Source: Neodontobutis hainanensis (taxonomy: Eukaryota; Chordata; Actinopteri; Gobiiformes; Odontobutidae). From it: DNA of 64,000 bases. The first letter of the stretch is position 1; the number at the start of each line of letters is the position of its first letter. The DNA lies in contig JALDNG010000023.1 of NCBI GenBank assembly GCA_024349245.1, positions 372,001 through 436,000 on the forward strand, given 5' to 3'. The notes beneath the pieces were generated by a model that made no database searches, was not told where the DNA came from, and worked only from the letters and a program-made list of their open reading frames with translations. Of this stretch, positions 12,650 through 24,538 are shown piece by piece. A program made the translations under genes and the position numbers.

Positions 12650-13255
12650 CATGCATAAAATGTGGCTTAATTCTAGTCTTGAGATTAGAGGTGGTTTATT
12701 TATTAGTCCAGGTTTAGCTATGGCAAAATCCTGGGTTTATGCTGGTTATGGTTTTCTTTTAGTCCTTGTTTTGTCTTAGAATTGTTAATTTTTGGTCTAA
12801 AGATAGGTTCAGTTGGGACCTGGGGTTAGGCTTTGGTTTAGTTTACGTCTTGGGTCTAGACACAGTTTTTTCCTTGTGCAGTGTGTCCAGTTCTTGTTTA
12901 ATTGAAGGTGTAGTCTTATGTTTAGTCCTATAGGTTTTTTTTCTTTTGGTGTATGTTTTTTTATTTTTCCTGTTTTGTTTTTTCAAGCTAGTATTTAGAC
13001 CTGGGTTTTATCCTGGTTCTTGACCTGTGTGAGTTCTGGCGTTAGTGCTTAGTCCTTTAGTCCCAGGTTAAGTGCTGGGTCTAATGTATTTTTTATTATT
13101 ACTACTGTTTTTATCATCACTTAAATGATCCTGCAGCTACCATCAGCAGGTTATGGTCAGTTCTAGGTTTACTCCTGATTTTCCTAATCCTGGGTTTAAT
13201 CCTGGTCCGGTCCTGGGTTCAGTACTGCTTCAGTCCTGTTTTTGTTTATAATCTT
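12650..13255. repeat. degenerate minisatellite of a T/G-rich unit
   Basis: About 600 bp consist of imperfect, irregularly spaced copies of a unit close to cctgggtttagtcctggtt, for example around 12705, 12730, 12830, 13000, 13060 and 13185-13230. Copies differ in spacing and sequence, so it is an old, drifted tandem array. No reading frame stays open through it. Confidence 0.65.
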
Positions 13256-13429
13256 AAATTTACACACGGTTTAGTCTCCAGTAAATTAAAGTAAAAAAAT
13301 AATAATTTTAATACATTTTATAAAAAAAGAAAATGGTAACACTAGAGTAGGGGGTACATTTTATCATAAATTTATTCATAAATCTATGAATTCATACATG
13401 ACTCATACATTGGTTAGGGTTAGGATAAC

Positions 13430-13625
13430 AATATGATCATTCCTGGAGTTGTCCTGTAATCGGAAGTTTGGCAGATCGATAATACTGTCGTTGTGTCCTT
13501 GGGAAAGACACTTAACCCACCTTGTCTCCAGTGGTGTTCCAGCTGTAACACTGTTGTGTGAATGGAATCTCAATGTAAAGTGCTTTGAGTGGAATAGCAC
13601 TAAATAAAATCAATGCCACTTGCCA
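13430..13625 (+). repeat. tRNA-derived SINE-like repeat copy
   Basis: The order of landmarks fits a common teleost short interspersed repeat: a tRNA-like piece (cctgtaatcggaag), then cttgggaaagacacttaacc, then ggtgttccagctgtaacact, then the 3' tail aatgtaaagtgctttgagtg and tagcactaaataaaa. The B-box region is degraded. A nearby ttagggttagg at 13416-13428 is too short to mean anything. Confidence 0.6.
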
Positions 13626-16494
13626 TTTACTGATGCAAGTGTAACCCAAAAAATATAAAAATATATGTGTGTGTCTTAAACCATGCAAGATTATGTAAAA
13701 AAAAATTAAACTTACACTGAGTTTTCTGGAAATTTAAAAGTCACTATAGAAAACATGGTTTTGACTGTTCCACTTTTTCCAAAGGTATGTACTACAAAAT
13801 GTTACATAATGCAACTTTTAACACATTTTCTCAATCTTAATATCTATTTTGACACGGTGTTTAGCCACTTCCTATCACGCTCTGTCTTTTTTTTTCCTTC
13901 TGTTCCCTTTCTCTGCCTCTCTGAGCTGGTCCTGTAGCTCCTACTGTGAGCACTGGATGCCCCCCCCAACCCCCGTCTGCTTCAGGCTCTGGTCTGAACA
14001 CAGTCATACATGGATCTCGGCTGTCATCGTCTTACGTTAAATTATCGTCCCTTCGGCTGAGCTTGCAGGGTCTCCAAATGCTAGTGTGTACGTGTGTGTG
14101 CGAGACATTTCTGTGTGCACCTGTTTATTTACACTAGGGCCTATATATATTTGTGTGTTCTTTAACACGTCAACATCATAAAACAGTGGCCCTAAGGTTG
14201 TTCCAAACACTGCATCTGAGTCACGTGGTTTTCCTGATGCTAAGGAATAAAAACAGAATTTTTACTATTTTACTGTACCACTGTATCAAAAACAAGCTTA
14301 GTTTTTTCCACAATATCATATTGCAATTTTTTGCTTTGATCTGATTAATTTAAACTTTTGCCAAATTTTTTCAAATTAATGTATTTTTACTTGTGTCTTA
14401 ATATTTTAACATAGATTCCTTTTTTCATTCTTTTTTCTTACAGCAGCCAAAAGCTGTTTCCATAACTGTCAGATTGAACAGACACACGAGGTAAAGGTCA
14501 CACTTAAACAAGGCAGTAGTTTCTTTAAAAGGCAGAATCACACTTTCAGTGCAGCACCTACAGCGACCTTTCCACAGTGCTACACCGCCACTGGCCTCTG
14601 AGTCACGTCGTCTCGAGGTGACGAGGCCTGCATACACAAACACATACAAATAGCCTCTGTCTACAGGGATATAACTCTGGGATGACCCACACAGGTGAGA
14701 TACACACGTCATGTGCTCAGGTCCCTGGCAGTTCAATCAGTAATTGGATCATTGCATGTTCAGTTCCCACTGGCTGCAGCAAACACACACATCTAGGATA
14801 TAGGCGCCTTACCCTGATGATGTATAACCTGGAGCAGCCATATTAACAATGCATGTGATGGCGACCTTGTGCGGGTAATGTGTTTGCAGCCTTTACATCC
14901 AGATGAGCCTCTGTTCACACACAGATGTGAAGCAGAAAATTGAGCCCTTCTCTATACATACTGAGAGTTCCCTGGAGTGTTTCAGTGATCACCTTCTCAA
15001 TCTTTTCTTATAAAAAACAGACAAAAAATATATACTTTGTACTCCATACAACTGTTGCACACAACTACTACTACTCACAGTACTATTGCCACAACTGTGG
15101 CCTTTATAGCAGACCCAACAAACTCATGCTCAAGGAGAGTTTTTCAGGATCATCTGTTGTTTAGTGGAAAAAAAAGATCTACACACATCTTTGTTCTAGT
15201 TGAGATGTACAGTAAACGACAATACATACAAAAGTGCACAACTTTTAACTTTTTTTTCATATAATGGACCTTATTTTTCCCTAAGCCCAAAGTGCTCCTC
15301 TGACTTGTTTGTTTAAAAGCAGTGCTGAAGGAGTCACACCCTGCTCTGTCTCAGTCTGTCTTTGTTACGCACAGACTGTGTCCCTCTTGTGCTCTTTGAC
15401 TCACCACACACACACACCTGTCTGCATGAGTTAAATCTGTAGCAGTGAATAATAGAAGAGTGGGTGCTGAGGTCAGACTGTTCAAGTAAGAGAGAGACTC
15501 TTACTAAGTCAGAGAACAAGCTAATGTCTCACTATAACTAGGCTAAAATAGTTTCGATGACACCTGGGAGTACCTCTTCTAACAGTATTTGGTTTGGGAC
15601 AAAAGCCTGAGGGCTCAGACAAGTGAGGTAGTTGCTAATAACCAGAAGGTGAGTTGTTCAGATTTAAGCATGTGGGCAGCTGGAGGATGTGTGCTGTTTC
15701 CTCTCATAATTACTGTGGTCAACATACCCCTGAGCAAAGCAGGCACATCAGAGGAAGTTGAGGAGAGCCTCAGATTTGGATGGCACTAAGTAATGTAAAT
15801 TGTAAATTCATATAGTAACATGTATAGTAACCCAATCTGTCAAAAGCCCAGTTGATAAAAAGATTTTGTTTGTTTTGTTTTTCTGGTCCAATAGCTAGTT
15901 GTTAAGTCAAGTGTCACTGCAGCACAAAAAATCATGTGTTAATCATAGTATTGAGTAATTAATTATTAGACAGTAAAGCCCAAACCAACCTAAACTGTTA
16001 TAAACAAGAGGGACTAAGAACCTAAGGACTGAGTCTTCATTTATGGTTGTTGGGTTTATAAACACTTATGAGATCATGAGCACACTGAAAGATGTCTGCT
16101 GCCACAGAGTGGTGCAAATGTGTCATTACAGCAGTACACCACACTTCTCCATGGCATAAGGTCTGTAAACATTTTTTATTGGTATAATACAATTTTTACA
16201 GAACATAGCTTATAGATTTAGAACTTGACAAAATAGTCTTGTCATACACAAAACCAATATTTGTTCATGGAGTGGTATTGTGCGTGTTCCTGCATGTACA
16301 GTATAATTATGATGGCCCTTTAATGGATACAATTGAACCAGCGACCTAAACCTGCTTATTGCTTTGACCCATTTGCACTCCTGTGTTCATACAGAGAATA
16401 ACAAATTGCATTATGGTCCAGGAGTCATTCCAGGCTGCAAACCACCCTGAAGGGAGGTAAAAGTTTGTATAATAGAAATCTACAGTATGAATGT

Positions 16495-16500
16495 TTTATT
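16495..16500 (-). promoter_or_regulatory. chrnb3: polyadenylation signal of chrnb3
   Basis: AATAAA on the minus strand, 64 bp past the stop codon. A second AATAAA-like site lies farther downstream near 16176-16181. Confidence 0.45.
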
Positions 16501-16563
16501 ACGCTTCATTAATAAATCATAGTCAAAGACAAAGAGGAAAACTGTTTGAGCGGATGGTGTTCT

Positions 16564-16695
16564 TCACGGTGTGCTGAAGTACATTTGCAGAGCAGGGGTG
16601 AAGATTAGGATAGTTCCCAATATTGACACTGTAAGGAAGGCCCACAGGAAAATCCTGTCCAACACCTGGGCCACAAACTTCCAGTCCTGTACGAC
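16564..16695 (-). CDS. chrnb3: chrnb3 exon 8 (M4 and C-terminus)
   Basis: 132 bp, acceptor GTTCTCACACAG. It encodes VVQDWKFVAQVLDRIFLW, M4, and a short tail LQMYFSTP followed by TGA at 16566-16564. Confidence 0.95.
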   Translation of the reverse strand, partial: VVQDWKFVAQVLDRIFLWAFLTVSILGTILIFTPALQMYFSTP

Positions 16696-19600
16696 CTGTG
16701 TGAGAACAGAAAGAAGTAAAGGTGCAAACAAAAGCAAGGAAATGCAGGTGTAAAAACTGCCAGCCTCATGAATCTCTGGTTTTATGCACATTGAAGACAA
16801 GAAGTGGAGGTGAACTGAACTACAAGTGAATTCAAAGAGAATGTAGGCCATGTAAATGTAGTACCTCTCGAATAAAATGCTCCTTTTTGATGTGACGGCT
16901 GATGTAACGGACTGAATTAGTTGCTTTTTCCAGCATGGTCAGCCAGTCCTGGTTCTCGTCCTCCTTTCCTCCAAGAGGGCATCTCTGCTGCCCACTGCTG
17001 TGGCCTGGAACCCCCCTCCTCACACCTCTGCGGGGCTTTAGCTCAGGACTGCGCAGCTCGATGTCAGGGTAGTGGTATCTACATGGACAGTAGTTACATG
17101 AAGCTCCCTCATGAACGCATATGTGAAAACTGCAGTTTGATGTGTGTTACCTGTCAGTGTGGCCTCTCATACACAACAGCCTGGGTAGTCTCTGCAGAAA
17201 GAGGCTCTTTACCCAGGGGGCCATGGGGTGATAGGAGGCAGATGACCGGTGGTGGACATTGATGACAAAAACAGTAACAATTATAGAGAAGGTGACAAAA
17301 ATCATAATGAAGAGCAGGTACTCTCCGATAAGCGGGATCACCTGAGGGTCAAAGAGAAAATGACAATATAAGTTATAACATCTTTGTGAACTACAATCTT
17401 CCATGGGTTTCTCACTTTTGCTTTAGGTTTCTCATTTAACAGGACTCTTTTGAAAATCAGTCTCTGTGTCTTAAGAAGAAATTCTATAAATACATATAAA
17501 TACAAATGAACAATTCATGACTCTAGCTCCAGAATGAACAAAACCTGCTGGGAACACACTGCAATTATTCTCATCTTGTCAACAGGGATTACTTTGTAAA
17601 TATAAAGTAATTTTGCTGGATTCCATTTAAAACAAGAACTAATTATTTGATTTGTCTTAAATAAACAGTAAAAAAAAACGCATACCTACTAATAGTGATT
17701 AGTTATATATGTAAATGTAGCAGATATTTAAAATCAAAGGTAAAGATTTTAACTTTTCTGCAGATCAATGATAACATTGTCATTTGTAAAGTTATAAGTC
17801 ATTAATTGAGTGCCACACAGTTTAAGCTGTAGGTGATTGAGAGGACTGTGCATTTAAGCTTTGTCAATTACTACACACTCTAATTAAGATTATAATTAAG
17901 ATCAAGTATGCCAATGAGAAAATGATTAATCAGGCGGTCCCTCTCTGTTCACTCACCTTTGAAGATGAAGGTATGATTTCTTCTATGACCAGGAGGAACA
18001 CAGTGAGCGACACTAACACAGACGTGGAGAGGGACAGTTTCTCTCCCTCGTCCGACGGGAGGTAGAAGACGAGGACCGTGAGGAAGGACAGTCCCAGGCA
18101 CGGGATAATGAGAAACAATGTGTAGAACAGCGGAAGCCTCTTGAGAATAAAAGAATAAGTGACAAATGGGTACCAGTACATCTCGTCCCTCCTGCTCCCT
18201 CTCACCCCTGTGGCATTTAGTATCTCCCACTCGCCGTTATCAAAGAAGTCTTTGCGGTCTACATAGTGATCCACCAAAACCAGGTCCACCATATTTCCAT
18301 CGTAAGTCCAAGAGCCAAACTTCATGGAACAGTTCTGTCGGTCGAAGGGGAAAAAGGTGACATCCATGGTGCAGGAAGACTTGTAGCTGGCCGGGGGGGT
18401 CCATGTGATGGTGCCGTCCCAGCGCACTATGGCTTTAGTCATCAGCGACCCTTCAAAGCGACCATCCGCACTGGGGCAGAGAGGAAAGGGAACAGCTTTG
18501 CAATAGGAGTTATCAAGATTGATGTATGTGAAGTGCTGAGAAACTTACTTTTCATACAGGACGATGTCAGGAGCCATATTGTCTCTGACGGCACACGGAT
18601 AGAAGTAATCCCGCCATACTCGTCTGGGTTCCACTTAGCTTCACATCAATCCACTCCTAACAAATTATAGGAACCAACAGACACAGTAAAATATGTAGCT
18701 TTTCATAAGAATATACTTGTCTTTTATACTTTTACTAATTGTTAAAATTAGTGGGTTCAGAAATGTTTATACGGCAGATTTTTGTACGTGGCTGTACCAA
18801 AGCGCTTTACATTGTGCTTCCATCCACTCCATTCCCACACACATTCACACCTGAGGCCGACAGAGAGATAGAAGAAAAATCTAAAAAGACGTTACCTTGA
18901 ACAAAATGAGACCATTTGTTTACTTTACTACACTACTGTGGCCTCTTGTGCACTTTACACTACACTACAACTTTCTCGAACCAACATTCCATTCACCACA
19001 CAGTGAGAAGCTTTTGTATTGTGATGAATACCTCCCTATTTAGACATTTTCAAGGAGTTTCAGCACCAAGGACAGCACCAGACCGAGGCTAGAGCTGCAT
19101 TCAAAGCAGTCTCCACAATAGTTTACTGATAAACCTTCAGTGTGTTAAACATGTTTGATCTCAGTGTGTTAAACATGTTTGATCTCTATGTATGTTTAAT
19201 ACAGCTCCATGACAATCAAAGTATGTGTGAAAAAAAAAAAAATACACAGACAATTCTGATTCAACTACACTATACATATCTGTTATTTAAGAAGGGGATG
19301 TTCATTTACCTGCCAGAGCCAGACATTAGTAGTCATGAGCTGGTTCTTTTCATCCTGCGGAAAAAAGGAAGACATTTTGTTCACCATTTAGTAATTTAGA
19401 GATGCCTACTGCGCAACAAAAAGGCTAATGAGGAATTGGATATGAACCATTTTTAATAAGATAAAAAGAATAAACCTAGAAGTCTACTCTTTTTTATTCA
19501 AACGGGGTTAATTACTCTAGATGCCAGTAAACTTGAACAGCTCAGGGTTAAGTGCTTTGCTCCAGGCATACATCCACAATTAATTAGAAAGAAGCACAGG

Positions 19601-22600
19601 TTATTTCTTACTGACCAGTTCCTTGGGAACACAGAGGCCAGATAGAATGAATTTTTAACAAAAATAGATTTTAGTGTGTTAAAGTCACACCGTTTTGAAA
19701 TAGGAATGTTTGAATTTTCTAATATTTGGTCTAGAGATCCGGTTTGTTTATTGTATTTTCCAAACTAAAAATGAAACAATGAACACAAAGAAATACACAT
19801 TGAACAATTAACAAAGCAAATACACTAATATGTAAAAAGACAGCCATAACACACTGCCACAGAATTCTGTTTCAACAAAGCCCAACTGTATCAACTATTT
19901 TATCTCCACAGTTCAATGTTCTCCAAACATTGTCTTTTAATAGAAGTCCACAAGATGGCAGTCTACTAAATGTTATCTTTCTTCAAGTGCTGCTAAAGTT
20001 AAATTGTGGCCCTTAGTGCCATTAGGGGTACAGCCTTGTGAGTGTATATGTGTGTTCATGTGTAAATAATGAATGTGATGTGGTTCCTCTCTGGCGCTTG
20101 GCCTCATAACTTCCTGTTTCGTTCGGAAAGACAACTTCAGGTCTGTCTTTAACCTTTCTACCTCGCTGTTCTTTTTCTCTGTCTCTTCTCAACTATGCCA
20201 CTGAAAAACCCAGTGCTGTTCACCTTCTCTTATTTCCTCAGTGTATACATTTGGATGTACCACTTTTGATGACCTCTCCAAATAACTGCTCTTTCAAGCA
20301 CATTTTTTTTCTTCCTTTAATACTCCTCTTAATATTGAAAAGGAGACTAGACTCTATACCATATCAAACAGTATAGCATATTTTTTATAATTTAATTTAT
20401 GTTTTCTAAACAACATCTGCCATATTTCATCAGACTGTTATTGCTTCACATTATATCAACACAAAGTAATCATCCTCGCCTTCCTTTCTCTCTTGTTCCA
20501 ATAAATAAACCACAATTCACAGAAGACTCAAGAAGGATTTTATTAACTGCTTTATATAAAGCAAAATTAATTTCCACAGAAAGCCTTCTTAACATGTAAA
20601 GCAGACAGAGTGCATTAGAGCGTGGATATCAGGCTCCAGTTTGCTTCTGTTACATCCTTGTTAAAACTGTTTTAGCTTTTCTATGTTTTAACATCAAATG
20701 AACACAGAATAAACACTATTTATATTGATATACTATTTATACAAGGCTATTGTAATAGGAAACAACTGTTGTTTTTGTTTTTGCCCACATCAACAATCCA
20801 CTATAACTACAAAAAAAAAATGAAGTTGTATACATTGCTCCAAAGAGAACGTTTTAACAATCAAAATGAAATGACAAATTACTTTTTTTCAGTTTTTCAA
20901 AGTGGAAAGGTAGTATCCCTCCATCCAACTATTTTCTTCCGCTTATCCGGGGCTGGGTCGTGGGACAGCAGTCTAAACTGACCTCCCTCTCCCCAGACAT
21001 TTCCTCCAGCTCTTCCGGGAGGATACCGAGGCGTTCCCAGGCCAGCCAAGAGACATAGTCCCTCCAGCGTATCCTAGTTCTATGCAAACGCCCGAGCCAC
21101 CTCAGCTGGCTCCTCTCGATGTGGAGGAGCAGCAGCTCTACTCTGAGCGCCTCACCCTATCTCTAAGGGAGCACCCAGCCACTCTGCGGAGGACACTCAT
21201 AGGAAAAGTAGTAAAGACCGCATAAACCAGTGACGATTTAGACAGTGATATCCCTCCAAGACAAGAATCAAGACAGTAAGACATCCAATATACAAGATAA
21301 ACTCCTGGGCTGGGTCTCCAGTACAACACTATTTCAAATCAAGGTAGGTTTTGGTTGATTTAATTTCAGTTTGTGTTATTTGCTCACCACATCGACCAGC
21401 TGTGAGATCTTGAGGCCAAAGCGGACGGTGATGGTGTCGTTGGAGTGGTGGACAGGACGCACCCATTTCTGGTAACCACGGAAAAGACTCTTCAACAGGG
21501 AATCTTCCAACTCAGCCAGCGACACAAAGGACTCATCTGGAGCTGCAAAAGAGACTATTTTTAACCAATCAGGGATGGGAGAAATGAGCTTATAAATGTA
21601 GATTAAATATGCATTGAATTATCTTCATAAAAATAAATATGGACACAATATAAATTCTCTAATACTGTCAATAATTACTGTTTGTTTGTGTGGTTGTGTA
21701 GACAGAATATATGTGTTTCAGACGAGGCAGGATCACTGTTCTATCTTCTAGTACTCACACAGTTGGAATCACATACGATATGTAAGTATCCTTTGTGTTT
21801 TACATGTTTTGGAACATACAAAAGCCCAGTGATGCATAAACATACTGCAGCTTTTCTAAAGAGGCTCTGAAGCAAGTAGGAGGTAAAAATAAAGCCGGTG
21901 CCTTAGAGTCAAGCCCACACATATACCCTAATGCTGTGGAGCCCAAACTGACAGCTGGTCAGGGCCCAGTGAATGCATCTGGGCTCCCACAGGCTGACAG
22001 AATGATCACGCTGACATGATGGCCTCAGACGGAACAATCGCCAAGGGACATGCGGCAAGCTGGGGGCGCTTTGTGCAGTCAGGCACAAGACACAGAGTGA
22101 GTTAAAGAGTGACAATGAGCACTTTTACTTCCCCATCAAGACTTGTGCTAAGTTGTATGTTATTCAGTGTGGTTAGCACTCGGTTTGAAATAATCATTTG
22201 ATTCTGGTGATGTAAGGCATAAAAAAGTCTGATGACTTCATTAAAATGTGAAAACATCTCTCTGGGTTTGTGAGCAGTGTTCATCTCTACACTAAGCAGT
22301 CATGACAGTATGAATACCACAATATGCCTCAGTACAACTTTAACTTAATGAAGCCAGAACTCCAGTAGGCCTCTTAAGATGTCCTCTTATAGCGGCACCC
22401 CGATAAATGCAATTTGTTTGTTCTCTAGCCACTGGTTCACCATTTTCCTTTCCTTGACATTAGTTTTACTGGTTATGACCACTGCAGACCAGGAAAAACC
22501 AACAAGAGCTGTATCAAAGAAGCGCTCACCCTGTTGTTTAGTCATCAGACCCTGTCAGAGTCACTCAAACTGATTTGTTTTCCGGTTTCCAACACATCGA

Positions 22601-24489
22601 GGTCAAGGACAAAATGTTTATTTACGGAGGTCTAATCAATTGCAGTGATTTCATCTCTCCACTACAAAGAAAACATTTTTTTTTTTGCAGGTGTCCCCAG
22701 TTTTAAATTCCTCTGACAGGAGTCTATGAGCTGCTCCATCCTGCCATTGTGTTTCTTACCTCTGTTCTGTCCTCTTAGTCCCTCCCTACTGTCCACATGA
22801 GCTTGAAAGGTTTTTAACCCCATTATTGAGAGTAATTCCTCCTTTTTCTTGCCACGTGCTAGCTCAAGGAAGTATTACTTGGATTTTGCCTTCAGTTCAG
22901 ATGTTTAGTATTAAATCTATCTGTCCTTGTGAACTGTCAAACACAGTGTCCCTTAACTGTTGCTCATTAAATGCAACTGTAATGCAGATGACAGTGGCAT
23001 TTGCTTAAGGCATTATGTGGTATTTGTATCTGTGCCTCCCACATAACTCTGCACTGAGCTCCAAACATTCAAATTCATCACAGGGAGACACAGTATATGG
23101 CACTGACTGTGTGGCTGTGTGAATGGAGGCTGTAGGCCAAACGGCTGGGACACACAAGTTCAAATAATTGTCAAGCTCTTGAACGAAGGCGGGTGCAGCA
23201 GAGGAGTGGAGAGGGCAGATAAGAGGCAGGAGTTAGACAATAGTGACCCAGAGCTATTCCCTCTAGAGTCTAATGGAGAACAGGGCAGTGGCTGGAGCAG
23301 GAGGAATGAACTTAGGCAAGGGGAATAGGAACAGTCAGTAAAACAAATAGCTTAGGAAAAGAAAACATTGCCTTTTCCTGTAGCATTTTAACAGCCTTAA
23401 TGCAGCAAAGCCATTCTCTCACACTACACTAATTATTTATTGAACAGTCAGACAAACTTAAGGGTACAAACATTTTGTATGCATGTATATTATGAATAAA
23501 TGATGAAAGGAAAATCAAAATAGGATGACAACGCTTTTATAAATCCAAATAAAAAAACATAAATTGTTATTGCCATGTCACACACACTGAAGCATAGTTT
23601 GGACTTCAAAAGGAATGCATGAGTTTAAAACTGATGATCTGGTGGGACTACAATCAAATGAGCATTATTACAGCAGTAGCAATGATTATAGGTGGTAGAA
23701 GTTATAATGTTTGTCCACTGTCCACACATTCATTCTTTTATTGTCAGTCACTTTATAGAATGTTTGGGCCTATCCCATCTGCTCAGGCCATGCAAACTTT
23801 ACATTTAAAGACCGTGGCTAGCTGCAGAATCAAACCTATAGCCTTCTATTAGCTATGAGGAGTGCTCACAGCTAATATGAGGCTATAAGAGGCGCAGTGA
23901 TAGAGAGGTTCTATCACTGCGCACCAATTCCTTTCACAATTCCTTTCCCCCTGGTTTTGAAATATTAAGTTAAGTACATGTAAAGACTGATTTCTTCTGG
24001 TTGCATCAGACTATACCGTCAGAAACTTATTTTGTAAATTTTTTCAAATGGCACTCACGCATTCGCTCAGCTCAAGCTTATCAAGCATCTCAACAGGAAG
24101 CAGCTTTGACTACATGATGCTCATCTATAAAGACACGGGGGACAAACTAGTAGCACACCACAGAACTGGATTGCTACATGCTGCATGAGACGTGTTCGTC
24201 CAACTCTGGGAATTTGTGGCCACTCATTCGAGAACTTTAACTTTCATATGGACCGTGTGAATGTTTGAAGGTTCAGAGATGGTTTGGATTAGGTTATTGT
24301 TAAAGTGAGAATGAGGCTTTAGGTGGTAAGGTTGGAGTGTAGAGATGCATATATCAGCGTTCCCAAACAAGAGCGTGATTGAGCTGAGGTGAAGGGGAGA
24401 ATATTGATTTGTCAGTGCAGCCTGATGGCCTGGGGTATAGAGCTGGCTTTCTGCAGGGAAAGTATAATGCATTATATTGTGAGCGTGTG

Positions 24490-24538
<49 letters not shown>

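Larger units (their letters stand above)
10676..16563. other. intergenic region between the alpha-7-like gene and chrnb3
   Basis: This contains the 5' flank of the alpha-7-like gene (left, moderately CpG-rich to about 11 kb) and the 3' flank of chrnb3 (right). It holds a low-copy-looking repeat piece near 11.75 kb, a degenerate minisatellite at 12.65-13.25 kb and a SINE-like copy at 13.43-13.62 kb. I see no exon with family motifs in the rest. Confidence 0.6.

Noticed and set aside
13416..13428. Telomere-like ttagggttagg
   Set aside because: Two units only, at the edge of a SINE-like copy; not an interstitial telomere.
14425..14736. 103-codon minus-strand frame between the alpha-7-like gene and chrnb3
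   Set aside because: Composition looks random, with no family motif and no acceptor or donor in a sensible place.
17957..18470. Possibility that the gene is chrna5 rather than chrnb3
   Set aside because: Alpha-5 is close to beta-3 but keeps a vicinal cysteine pair, which is replaced here by the MYWYPF context. SLSTSVLVSL in M2 and INVHHRSS also fit beta-3.
18266..18670. 134-codon plus-strand frame
   Set aside because: Antisense to chrnb3 exons 4 and 5 and the intron between; no independent motif.
24491..24535. Regular repeat array considered as CRISPR-like
   Set aside because: It is a simple GT microsatellite in vertebrate DNA without spacers.
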